Shown here in pieces: positions 16,062 through 24,667 of a stretch of DNA of 64,000 nt; the stretch's first letter is position 1; every line of letters begins with the position of its first letter. The notes beneath the pieces are model-generated. The model was not told the origin of the DNA and did no database searches. It worked only from the letters and a program-made list of their open reading frames with translations. The stretch is taken from positions 62,001 to 126,000 of the forward strand of contig PHAV01000001.1 in NCBI GenBank assembly GCA_002841765.1, given 5' to 3'. This DNA comes from Deltaproteobacteria bacterium HGW-Deltaproteobacteria-4 (GTDB taxonomy: Bacteria > Desulfobacterota > Desulfuromonadia > Desulfuromonadales > UBA2197). Both the position numbers and the translations under genes were made by a program.

Positions 16062-18044
16062 ATGCCCCGACAAGGAACAGTCAAGTTATCACTGCCGGTT
16101 TTGCTGCTGTTAACCGTCTTTGCCCTCGCCGCCCCGGCGGGCGCCGCTGCTCCGGTAGCTCTCAGCCAGGTGCCGGTTCCGGAACCGGCCAATCTCGGGC
16201 TCTTTGTTCAGGACAAGAATGCCGCTATCCGTCTCGGCAAGGCCCTGTTCTGGGATATGCAGGTCGGCAGCGACGGTCAGACCGCTTGTGCCACCTGTCA
16301 TTTCCATGCCGGGGCCGACAGCCGCAGCCGCAATACTCTCCACCCCGGAGTAGATGGCAAGTTTGACAACGGTCACAGCCGGTCTAATGCCGACCTGAGG
16401 GGAGATGACTTTCCCTTTGTCACCTTTGCGGTTGCCGATGATCGCACTTCGGCCCGCACTGTTCGTGACGACCGGGTCGGCTCGCAAGGGGTGAATAAAT
16501 CCCGCTCCCTCGGCATCAACACCGGCGACAAAGTAGAACTGGGGCGCATCGTCCGCGACAACGAATTCCACCGGAACGGCCGGAACGTCCGCCAGAGTAC
16601 CGGCCGCAATGCGCCGAGCGTGATCAATGCGGTCTTTAACTTTGCCAACTTCTGGGATGGCCGTGCCAACCACTATTTTAACGGTGTCACCCCCTTTGGG
16701 GGCATGGATACCGCCGCGCGGGTGCATATCAATACCGGCAACGGGCTGGCGCAGCTCGACCTTACCCGTCAGCTGTTAACTAATCCGTATGCACTGGATA
16801 ACGCCAGCCTCGCTTCGCAGGCTGTCGGACCGGTGCTGTCAGATATCGAGATGTCGTGGATCGGCCGGAGCTGGCCCGAGGTCGGGCGGAAGATGTTGAC
16901 CCTCAAGCCTCTGGCCAACCAACAGGTCCATGCTAACGACAGCCGCTTAGCGCCCTGGCGCGTCGCCAACGGCCTGGGGCTGAACACCACCTATAGCGCG
17001 ATGATTCAGGCGGCCTTCCGGCCGGAATTTTTCAATAGCCCGGCACTCGTTGGCGGTTACAGTCAGATGGAGAGTAACTTCTCCCTCTTCTTCGGCCTGG
17101 CTTTGCAGCTTTATCAGGCGACCCTGGTCGCTGACCAGACCCCTTTTGACCGCTTTTTGCAGGGGGATAATGGAGCGATGAGTGAGCGCGCCCAAAAGGG
17201 CTGGAGTATCTTTCAGTCCGGTGGCGCCGCCTGTTTCGCTTGCCACATCGGCCCGGAGTTGACCGGCGCCTCGGTCAGCCTGGCGCGCGCTCCCGGTGAG
17301 GCCGGTCTTATCGAGTTGATGACCATGGGGAACGGCGCTTTAGCTAACTACGACATCGGTTATTACAATATCGGCGCCACCCGGACGAATGATGATCTGG
17401 GTCGCGGCGGCCGGGTGACTCTGAATGGACTGAGTCTGCCCCTCTCCTTTACCGGCCAATGGTTCGAGCGCGCCACTCTGCCCTTTAATCCAGTGGCGCA
17501 ACCGGGCTGCATTAATAATTTTCTCGCGAATCCGCCGACCATCTGTCCCCCGACCGCCGACACTATCACCCGTCAAGCGGTGAAGGGTGCCTTTAAGACG
17601 CCGGGGCTGCGTAATATCGAGTTGACCGGTCCTTATATGCACGACGGCAGCATGGTGACCTTGATGCAGGTCGTCGATTTTTATACCCGCGGGGGGAACT
17701 TTCACGCCGAGAATCTTGCCGATCTTGATCCCTTCATCAACACCATCGGTCAGTTACAAGGTGATGAAGAGCGGCAGGAGGAGTTGGTCGATTTTCTTTT
17801 GGCTCTGACGGATGAGCGGGTACGCCAGGAGCGGGCGCCCTTTGATCACCCGCAACTCATTATCCCGGATGGCCATGAAGAGCGCATCGCCGGCAACCCC
17901 AAACGGTCGCGGGTGCTCGTTGACCGGATGGTCGAGATTCCGGCGGTCGGTGCCAATGGTCGCCCGGCGCAGGGTTTGCCTCCTTTGCGACCCTTCCTGG
18001 CGCCGGCCGGCATGAGCAGTACCGACTTTCATTATCAACCATGA
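16062..18044 (+). CDS. Large di-heme cytochrome c peroxidase/MauG-family protein
   Basis: A 660-residue exported protein (signal peptide ending near AGAAA) with two heme c motifs, CATCH (Cys76-His80) and CFACH (Cys391-His395), far apart as in bacterial di-heme peroxidases. APSVINAVFNFANFWDGRA and FKTPGLRNIELTGPYMHDGS are conserved in that family. It is almost twice as long as classical CcpA (about 330-350), with extra sequence between the hemes. It could reduce peroxide made by the oxidase, or oxidise a protein partner as MauG does. ATG at 16062 follows a GGAGG site; 27 bases separate it from the oxidase subunit gene. Confidence 0.87.
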   Translation: MPRQGTVKLSLPVLLLLTVFALAAPAGAAAPVALSQVPVPEPANLGLFVQDKNAAIRLGKALFWDMQVGSDGQTACATCHFHAGADSRSRNTLHPGVDGKFDNGHSRSNADLRGDDFPFVTFAVADDRTSARTVRDDRVGSQGVNKSRSLGINTGDKVELGRIVRDNEFHRNGRNVRQSTGRNAPSVINAVFNFANFWDGRANHYFNGVTPFGGMDTAARVHINTGNGLAQLDLTRQLLTNPYALDNASLASQAVGPVLSDIEMSWIGRSWPEVGRKMLTLKPLANQQVHANDSRLAPWRVANGLGLNTTYSAMIQAAFRPEFFNSPALVGGYSQMESNFSLFFGLALQLYQATLVADQTPFDRFLQGDNGAMSERAQKGWSIFQSGGAACFACHIGPELTGASVSLARAPGEAGLIELMTMGNGALANYDIGYYNIGATRTNDDLGRGGRVTLNGLSLPLSFTGQWFERATLPFNPVAQPGCINNFLANPPTICPPTADTITRQAVKGAFKTPGLRNIELTGPYMHDGSMVTLMQVVDFYTRGGNFHAENLADLDPFINTIGQLQGDEERQEELVDFLLALTDERVRQERAPFDHPQLIIPDGHEERIAGNPKRSRVLVDRMVEIPAVGANGRPAQGLPPLRPFLAPAGMSSTDFHYQP

Positions 18045-18107
18045 CCGAAAAATAAGACGCATTTTTGAGATCAATAAACTTGTAAAACAGGCAAAGGAGA
18101 CGACGTC

Positions 18108-19181
18108 ATGAAAAAATTTGGATTTCTTCTGGCAGGATTAATGACGGCAGGGGTTTTGACTCTGGCCGGTTGCGGTGGCGGGGGTGGCGGCGGAGGCGGT
18201 GAGCCGACAGTGGCAGCAACTACTTTTAACATGATTGAGCTCGCCGGCTTTGATGGTAGCGAGTTCAGCGCAGGTATCGCTATCAATGACAATGGTTTGG
18301 CGGTCGGTTTTTCCGATAACGGGACAAGTATCCGGGGGGCCAAGTGGATGGTGACGGATGCTTCCCCCGCCGCTGCCACGGTCCTTCCTCCTTTGGACGG
18401 AAATAGCTACAGCGCTGCTTATGGAGTCAACGCCGCTGGTGTCTCTGTCGGCGAATCAGGTGTGAATACCGATACGAATACCGTAGCGGTCTACTGGGCT
18501 GACAGTACTCCTGTTGCATTAAGATTGGATACCTCCGGGATCAACGTCGCCGGACCGAGCGCCGCCTTTTCTATCAACATTGATGGAGAAATTGTCGGCG
18601 AGGCAGTGAATGACGCCGGTAACACTGTAGCGATCTACTGGGAAAGTAACACTGCTGCCCCGCTTATTCTCGACAACCTGACTGGTGGGGATTTTAGCTC
18701 AGCCTATTTCATCGGTGTCGATGGGCGGATTGTTGGTGAAGCTGAAGGGGACAATAGTAAGACAAAGGCTGTGGTCTGGATGCCGATGTTGTTGACTGCC
18801 GGCTATGACGATCCGATTGTCCTGGATCCGGTTGATAACCAGAGCAGCAGTGTGGCCCTTGGTGTTGACAAGTTTGGGCGTATCGTCGGTGAGGTCGAAC
18901 TGGCGAGTGGCGTAATCGAGGGAGTGGTCTGGAACGCCAATGGCAGTGTGGCCAAGTCATTGGGTGCCAACACTTCGCTGCAGGCGATCAATGATTCCAG
19001 TCGGATGGTCGGCTATAGCGAGGCCCGCAGTGGCAGCGATATCTCATCAATCTGGAGCGTTGCCAATATTCTCGACAAAAAGAGTCTTGCCGTTGCATTC
19101 AGCCAGGCCTATGGGATTAATGCCGGCAATCAGGTCGTCGGGGTCAGCGGCACTCAGGCGTTCGCGGCCCTACCGCAGTAA
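18108..19181 (+). CDS. HAF-repeat lipoprotein, probable seven-bladed propeller
   Basis: A 357-residue protein with a lipoprotein signal (LTLAGC, Cys22) followed by a run of nine glycines as a flexible tether. Seven HAF-type repeats occur about every 45-50 residues, for example AINDNGLAVGFS, GVNAAGVSVGES, GVDGRIVGEAE and GINAGNQVVGVSG. Seven such units suggest a beta-propeller; this is inferred from the count only. AAAGGAGA precedes the ATG. A related lipoprotein gene (21699-22823) closes the block. Function of HAF proteins is unknown; a surface scaffold is plausible. Confidence 0.8.
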   Translation: MKKFGFLLAGLMTAGVLTLAGCGGGGGGGGGEPTVAATTFNMIELAGFDGSEFSAGIAINDNGLAVGFSDNGTSIRGAKWMVTDASPAAATVLPPLDGNSYSAAYGVNAAGVSVGESGVNTDTNTVAVYWADSTPVALRLDTSGINVAGPSAAFSINIDGEIVGEAVNDAGNTVAIYWESNTAAPLILDNLTGGDFSSAYFIGVDGRIVGEAEGDNSKTKAVVWMPMLLTAGYDDPIVLDPVDNQSSSVALGVDKFGRIVGEVELASGVIEGVVWNANGSVAKSLGANTSLQAINDSSRMVGYSEARSGSDISSIWSVANILDKKSLAVAFSQAYGINAGNQVVGVSGTQAFAALPQ

Positions 19182-19383
19182 CACGATCTCCCGCCTTTCG
19201 TCGAGGGGCATTTCGCTGTTTCTTCTTAACAGTTTCAGTCCAAAAGATTTAAATTAAATAAAACCGTTTAGGTTATATTTTGCTACTAAAGTTTAGTCGA
19301 TACAAATGGCGCCTACTCAATCGAATGTTTTGTCCTGTTGAGTGCGGCAGAGGATTTTTACCTCAAAAACAGGAGAACAGATC

Positions 19384-21675
19384 ATGATGAAGAGAATATT
19401 TCAAATTCTGGCCGGCGTGTTGTTAATCGTCGGGCTGGCATCGCCGACCTGGGCCGCCTTACAGGCGGTCGGGCCGGTTTCGGGTCCGCATGGTTTCCCC
19501 CTTTACTACACGGACAGCAACAACTTGAGCCTTGAACTCTGTCTGGATGAAGGCTGGTGCTTCTTTGATCCTGTCGATCCGGCCGATCCGGTTCAGGTTA
19601 ACCTCGGTATCGGTGGCGAAGTCTTCTGGTGGATGGGTGATGCGGTCGCCCCGGTAACCGGCGTGCCGACTGGGCGCGCGGTTCTGGTACTGGGAATCGA
19701 GGGGACCTTTGGCGGTCCTGGAGCGGTAGTCAACGGCCAGCAAATTTCCTTTGGCCGGGTCCGGGTCCGGGTCGATGTTCCGGTCGACGGTACTTATACG
19801 GTTCTTCACCCCTTCGGCACGTTGGTTTTTGAAAACGTCACGGTCGCCGACGGCATCAACTACACCGCCGACTTCGGCGCTGCCAACTTTTTTGATGTGG
19901 AGGCAGGCTTCGCCGGCACCCTGGGCAGTAAAATCGGACCATTTCTGACCTGGCCCGATTATCAGAACGATCCCACCCTGCAGGTGCGTGGGCCCGTTGA
20001 TCCTGACACAGGTGCGCCCGGCCCCTTACTTGCTCAGTACGTCGGTGATCTCAATACACCTCATGTCGTCACCGGCAGCCCCAGCGGGAACAACTTTTTT
20101 CGGGTGATCGGTCCGACCGGCGTGATCGCCGAAACTGATCTCTTCGGTGTGATGGGCAAGGTTTGGAATGGCAACCCTCCGGCCGCTTTTGCCGGGTATC
20201 CGGAGCCGCCTGCCCTGAATCTGGCAGCCGTTGGCCCGATCAACCGTCTGACCGATTTCGGATCGGATGGAAGCGTTGCTACCATTGCGGCTACGCTCTT
20301 TCCCGCCGGCGCTTTTGTCACCGACGGCACCACCGCCGGCTACTCCCTTGGCTACCCCACCTACTATGAGGATGGTAGCGGACTGCAGCTCACTATCTGT
20401 CAGGGCGGCAATCCCATGTGTATCTCTGACCCGGTCAACGCCAGTGACCCGGCACAGCAGGCACTCAACACCGGGGGCGAAAGTTTCTGGTGGTCGGCCG
20501 ATGCCGGCATTGATCAAAACGGCGTCGATGCTCTGCTGGTGCTCGGTACCGAAGGAACCTTCGGTGGCAGCGGTGCCTTGGTGGATGGCGCTCAAATCGC
20601 CTTCGGCCGCACCCGTATTCGTATCGATACTCCGGTGGCCGGCAATTACACGGTCATTTACCCTTACGGCATGAAGCAATTCAATAATGTCCCGGCCGGT
20701 CGGGGCGCCATCAACTACACCGGAGATATCGGTATTTCTGATCCGGCCGACCCAGATTACGCTTTTATCGGCGCTCTCTTTAGTGAAATTGGCCCGAACT
20801 TCCTGACCTGGCCTACCTTTGATCCGACCCTGCAGAACAACGATCCTCTCCTGATCAAGCAGGAGCAGGCAGTCAACCCGGATGGTTCACCTATTCTCGT
20901 CGCTGGTCAACCGATCTACAACACCGTGCATTATGTCGGTGATCCGGCGATTGCGCACACCGTGACCGGCGGTAACTTTGTTGCTGCTGCTAATGAGGTG
21001 GTCAATTACTTCCGCGTCATCGGCCCTAATGGCATTGATGTCCGTACAAATGATTTCAACATCTCGGGTCGCGTTTACACCCCCGCGACCTTCCGTACCT
21101 TTGCCTTAGCGACCACCCCTGTGGCGAATGCTGATGTCGCGACGACTATCACCACGACTCCGGTCAATATCAACGTGTTGGCGAATGATACCCTCGCCGG
21201 CGCACCAGTCGTGCCGGGGGATGTGACAGTTACGCGTATGACTAATGGGGCGAACGGTAATGCGGTCCTCAATGGAGATAAAACCTTTACTTACACGGCC
21301 ACTTCGGGCTTTACCGGGACCGATACCTTCACCTACGTCGCCGCCGCCGGGGAAGTCTCCGATCCCCCTACTACAGTCACCGTCACCGTGCAGCCTGTCG
21401 AGAACTTCGGCGTGAATCGTGCCCAGCTCGATCGCCGCAAATTGCGTTGGGATATCCGTGGCACCGGAAATACAACCACCGAGGGGCAGACCTTGATCGT
21501 CCGTCTTAATAGCCCCACCGGCACCGTCATCGGCACGACGACCGTCACTGGCGGTCTCTGGAGATTGAGCGCCACCTCGACCACGGCACCGCCGGCTGGG
21601 ACGGTTCGTATTTACGTTATTCCCAGTCGTGTCGGCGCGCCGGCATCCGGTCCGTTTAACGTTCAGGTTCGCTAG
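19384..21675 (+). CDS. Secreted protein with two copies of an unrecognised domain plus Ig-like and C-terminal domains
   Basis: A 763-residue protein with a signal peptide ending near PTWA-A. Residues 36-261 and 319-565 are two copies of the domain seen in the CHRD protein. Shared features are GFPLYY/GYPTYY, a Cys pair (53/59 and 339/346), GGE-FWW, LVLG-EGTFGG-GA, FGR-R-R-D-PV-G-YTV, FLTWP, YVGD, H-VTG and FFR/YFRVIGP. Residues 580-670 are a Big_9-like domain (VNINVLANDT) and 677-763 a C-terminal domain (VNRAQLDRRKLRWDIRGTG) matching the interrupted one in the CHRD protein. ATG at 19384 has AGGAG eight bases upstream; the 202-base gap before it may hold a second promoter but none is clear. Confidence 0.75.
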   Translation: MMKRIFQILAGVLLIVGLASPTWAALQAVGPVSGPHGFPLYYTDSNNLSLELCLDEGWCFFDPVDPADPVQVNLGIGGEVFWWMGDAVAPVTGVPTGRAVLVLGIEGTFGGPGAVVNGQQISFGRVRVRVDVPVDGTYTVLHPFGTLVFENVTVADGINYTADFGAANFFDVEAGFAGTLGSKIGPFLTWPDYQNDPTLQVRGPVDPDTGAPGPLLAQYVGDLNTPHVVTGSPSGNNFFRVIGPTGVIAETDLFGVMGKVWNGNPPAAFAGYPEPPALNLAAVGPINRLTDFGSDGSVATIAATLFPAGAFVTDGTTAGYSLGYPTYYEDGSGLQLTICQGGNPMCISDPVNASDPAQQALNTGGESFWWSADAGIDQNGVDALLVLGTEGTFGGSGALVDGAQIAFGRTRIRIDTPVAGNYTVIYPYGMKQFNNVPAGRGAINYTGDIGISDPADPDYAFIGALFSEIGPNFLTWPTFDPTLQNNDPLLIKQEQAVNPDGSPILVAGQPIYNTVHYVGDPAIAHTVTGGNFVAAANEVVNYFRVIGPNGIDVRTNDFNISGRVYTPATFRTFALATTPVANADVATTITTTPVNINVLANDTLAGAPVVPGDVTVTRMTNGANGNAVLNGDKTFTYTATSGFTGTDTFTYVAAAGEVSDPPTTVTVTVQPVENFGVNRAQLDRRKLRWDIRGTGNTTTEGQTLIVRLNSPTGTVIGTTTVTGGLWRLSATSTTAPPAGTVRIYVIPSRVGAPASGPFNVQVR

Positions 21676-21698
21676 GCATGAGACAAGGAGATATGACC

Positions 21699-22823
21699 AT
21701 GTGTAATCATTATAAAAAATTATTGATTCTCATTGCTGCTGCAACGCTGTTCCTTTCCGGCTGTGGTAGCAGTAATAATTCACCTGCTGCGCCGGGAGTC
21801 ACTAATCCGGTGGGAATAACCGTAGCGCCGATTGATGACAACAATTCTGCGACCCCTCCGGCTGTCTTTGCTGTGCCGGCGGCGATCAATGATAGCAATC
21901 AAATCGTCGGTAGCGCTGAAGCCGAAGCCGGGGGTGTACTGAAACCGACTTTCTGGCTCGTCGATGACGAAGGGGCGGCCACGGTCTCCCCGACGGCGAT
22001 GGTTACTGTTGTTGTGGATGGCTTCGCCGCTGCTCATGACATCAATGCTGCCGGGGTCATCGTCGGTAATGCCGCGAATATCGATACCAGTCTCCGTGCC
22101 GTTGTCTGGGGCGATAAAGATGCCGCCCCGGCTCTTCTGAATAACCTCGCTGGCGGTTTTTTTGCGGCGGCTTATGGCATCAACGACACCGGGCGGATTG
22201 TCGGCACCTCAGAAAATATTGACGGTTTGCTTCAGGCGGTCCGCTGGCAGCGGGCTGTTGACGGGACGCTCACCGGACCTTCTCTCCTTCCCGGAGTCCC
22301 CGCAGGTTGGGAGGCTGAAGCAAACGCTGTCAATGCTGACAATCATGTTGCCGGGGAGTTGGTTGACGCTGCCGGTATTTCCCATGCAGTTGTGTGGAAA
22401 TGGGATGGAGTTTCCTATACTGCTCTCAATCTGACCGTTCCAGTCGGTTTTGACCACGCTGTGGCTCTTGACCTCAATAGCCCCGCACCTGATCAACCTC
22501 TGCTCGTTGTTGGCGAAGTGTCCGATGATGGCCTCAGTGGATTAACTCATGCTGTGCGCTGGAGCATTGATGCCGGCAATAATATAACCGTAACCGATCT
22601 CGGCACGACTGATCGCAGCAGCAGCGCTTCCGCAGTGAACAATGCCGGTCGTGCTGCTGGTTGGGAAAACAATGCCTCCGCGGTCAGTCTGGCGACAAGC
22701 TGGAATAATCCCACCGGGAAAGCGACCTTGATCGCTACAGACAGTCAGGCTTTCGACATCAACAACAATAATCTGGTCGTCGGCCGCAGCGCTAGCCAGG
22801 GTTTTGTCAAGCTGGCAAATTGA
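21699..22823 (+). CDS. Second HAF-repeat lipoprotein, probable seven-bladed propeller
   Basis: A 374-residue protein with lipobox LFLSGC (Cys22) and about seven HAF-type repeats, for example AINDSNQIVGSAE, DINAAGVIVGNA, GINDTGRIVGTSE, AVNNAGRAAGWEN and DINNNNLVVGRSA. It parallels the product of 18108-19181 but the two are clearly diverged. Of three in-frame ATGs (21678, 21693, 21699) the last has AAGGAG at the right distance. Last gene of the block, followed by a strong hairpin terminator. Confidence 0.78.
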   Translation: MCNHYKKLLILIAAATLFLSGCGSSNNSPAAPGVTNPVGITVAPIDDNNSATPPAVFAVPAAINDSNQIVGSAEAEAGGVLKPTFWLVDDEGAATVSPTAMVTVVVDGFAAAHDINAAGVIVGNAANIDTSLRAVVWGDKDAAPALLNNLAGGFFAAAYGINDTGRIVGTSENIDGLLQAVRWQRAVDGTLTGPSLLPGVPAGWEAEANAVNADNHVAGELVDAAGISHAVVWKWDGVSYTALNLTVPVGFDHAVALDLNSPAPDQPLLVVGEVSDDGLSGLTHAVRWSIDAGNNITVTDLGTTDRSSSASAVNNAGRAAGWENNASAVSLATSWNNPTGKATLIATDSQAFDINNNNLVVGRSASQGFVKLAN

Positions 22824-22863
22824 TGATGTAACCTCAGGGGAGTTATTTTCCCCTCCAACGTAT

Positions 22864-22907
22864 AAAGCAAAGCGGCTGTCCTTGAAAGAGGGCAGCCGCT
22901 TTGCTTT
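22864..22907. terminator. Bidirectional terminator between convergent units
   Basis: An 18-bp stem (AAAGCAAAGCGGCTGTCC with GGGCAGCCGCTTTGCTTT) has an 8-base loop. It is A-rich on the left and T-rich on the right, so it can end transcription from both the HAF lipoprotein gene and the minus-strand membrane-protein gene. Confidence 0.85.
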
Positions 22908-22954
22908 GTACAGCTGTTGATTACCGCGATCCGGATCGGCGGTGGAAGAAAAGA

Positions 22955-23953
22955 TCAAGAAAACAACTGAAAGTCGCTGATCAAGAAACGCAGGGTGACA
23001 GCCAGGGCAAAGAGCGCATAAGACAAGAGGCATATAATGGTCAGGTATCGCTGCAACCTCGGTATGAAATTGTGCAGACTGGGACGGTTGCGGAAGGGGG
23101 AGAGGACACCGCAACCGAGTCCGGCAAGCACTCCGGTAAAGAGGGCGGTGTAAAGGAGATAGCCGACGTGGAGATACTCACTCTGTAAGATGCAAAAGGG
23201 GCAGTGATGATGCGGCAATTCATAAAAGATCGGGCCAAAGACCGAGATCAGGGCGGCAATGCCTACGCTGAAGGTCAGGGTGGCAAAGATGGTGAAGATC
23301 TGACCCTTGCCGTGACCACGCAGGAACAGGACGCCAAAGGCGATCGTCAGTAGCAACAACAGGTAGAAGAGCAGGGCGGTCGGCAGTGGCGGCAAACCGG
23401 CCAGATCGGCGGCCACCTGGTTGCCGCCGGCGCTGAACAGACTGCCACAGCAGGAGGTGATCACATCCCCTTTCAGGTTGCGAAAAAAATACCAAAGAGC
23501 GAGGGTCTCGAGGCTCACAGGCAAGGCGAGGAGCAGTAAAAGCCGGTTCTTCACGCGCACCAGCGGATAATCGTAGGCTCGGCTGTCGGCAAAGTTCAGA
23601 GTCAGCCAGAGGCCGGCGCCAAGTACGTTGAAAACCTTGAGGAGCAGGGCCGGATATCCCCAGGCATTGGCGTTAAAGGTGCCGACAGCACACATCGCGC
23701 CGTTGATTTGCAGGTGGAGTCGGTCGGCAACGAAGACCAGGAGTGCCAGGGAGAGGATCTCGAAGAGGAAGGCGTTGCCGAGCAGGGTTGAGACGAGATA
23801 GGTCCGGCGCTCCAGTTGCAATTGCCGCTCGGAGCCGCTGTTCGGGTCCCAGTGGCGTAAGATGGCAAGGGCATGCCAGGCGGCGTAAAGGACAAGGGCG
23901 TTGACCGCCAGAGCCCCTGCCAGCAGGGCAATGATGGCCGGATGCAGGGTCAC
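22955..23953 (-). CDS. Polytopic membrane protein with HHHCPFC motif
   Basis: A 332-residue integral membrane protein with about eight hydrophobic segments and no recognised family. Notable sites are Cys88 (GAMCAVGTFNAN), Cys168-Cys169 (ITSCCGS) and PHHHCPFCILQ (His248-250, Cys251, Cys254), which could bind copper or act as a thiol-disulfide pair like the CxxC of VKOR proteins. The GTG start overlaps the stop of the ABC ATPase gene as GTGA. It is the last gene of the nosL-like/ABC unit, suggesting a joint role in metal or thiol handling. Confidence 0.7.
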   Translation of the reverse strand: MTLHPAIIALLAGALAVNALVLYAAWHALAILRHWDPNSGSERQLQLERRTYLVSTLLGNAFLFEILSLALLVFVADRLHLQINGAMCAVGTFNANAWGYPALLLKVFNVLGAGLWLTLNFADSRAYDYPLVRVKNRLLLLLALPVSLETLALWYFFRNLKGDVITSCCGSLFSAGGNQVAADLAGLPPLPTALLFYLLLLLTIAFGVLFLRGHGKGQIFTIFATLTFSVGIAALISVFGPIFYELPHHHCPFCILQSEYLHVGYLLYTALFTGVLAGLGCGVLSPFRNRPSLHNFIPRLQRYLTIICLLSYALFALAVTLRFLISDFQLFS

Positions 23954-24666
23954 CGGTTTTCCAAGGTGCCGTCGTGCAGTTCGATGAGGGAATCGACCTG
24001 CGACGCAGAATAGATCAGGGGGTCATGACTGGCAATCACCAGGGTCTTGCCTTCGTCGCGTAATTCCTCGACCAAGGCTAAAAAACTGAGGGAGAGCTGG
24101 CGATCAAGATGGGCAGTCGGTTCATCAGCGATCAGTACCCGGGGATTGTTGATCAGGGCCCGTGCTATGGCGACGCGCTGGGCCTCGCCGCCGGACAGGA
24201 GTTCGCTGCGTTGGTGGCGTTTGGCGGCCAGGCCGAAACGTTCCAGCAGCCTCAGGGCGCGTTCGCTGCTTTCGCGCCGTGGTTCACCAGTCGGCAGTGC
24301 CGGCAGCAGGACGTTTTCCAGCACGTTGATGCCGCGTACCAGGTTGAATTGTTGAAAGATGAAGCCGAAGGTGTGCCTACGAATATCTGTGAGGAACCGC
24401 TCAGGAAGAGCGCTGACATCGAGTTCTGACGGCTCCTCTTCCGGCGGCAGCCAACTCGCTCGCACCCCCCGCAGACGAATACGGCCAGAACTCGGCCGGC
24501 TCATGCATCCGAGCAAGCTGAGCAGGGTGGTTTTTCCTGAGCCGCTCGGTCCCTTGAGCACTGTAATTTTCTGTTGGGCGATGGACACTGAGATCTGGCG
24601 CAGGGCCGTGAACTCGTTGGCTTGCCCCTGGTTGTAGGTTTTGCAGACGTCGATCAACTCAATCAT
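23950..24666 (-). CDS. ABC transporter ATP-binding protein (LolD/MacB type)
   Basis: The 238-residue ATPase has Walker A GPSGSGKTTLL, signature LSGGEAQRVAIARAL and Walker B VLIADEPTAHLD, plus the FIFQQFNLV Q-loop typical of the MacB/LolD branch. These ATPases drive conformational change in FtsX/MacB-type permeases rather than classical import. The start lies one base from the stop of the permease gene, so the two are made together. Confidence 0.92.
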   Translation of the reverse strand: MIELIDVCKTYNQGQANEFTALRQISVSIAQQKITVLKGPSGSGKTTLLSLLGCMSRPSSGRIRLRGVRASWLPPEEEPSELDVSALPERFLTDIRRHTFGFIFQQFNLVRGINVLENVLLPALPTGEPRRESSERALRLLERFGLAAKRHQRSELLSGGEAQRVAIARALINNPRVLIADEPTAHLDRQLSLSFLALVEELRDEGKTLVIASHDPLIYSASQVDSLIELHDGTLENR

Positions 24667-24667
24667 C

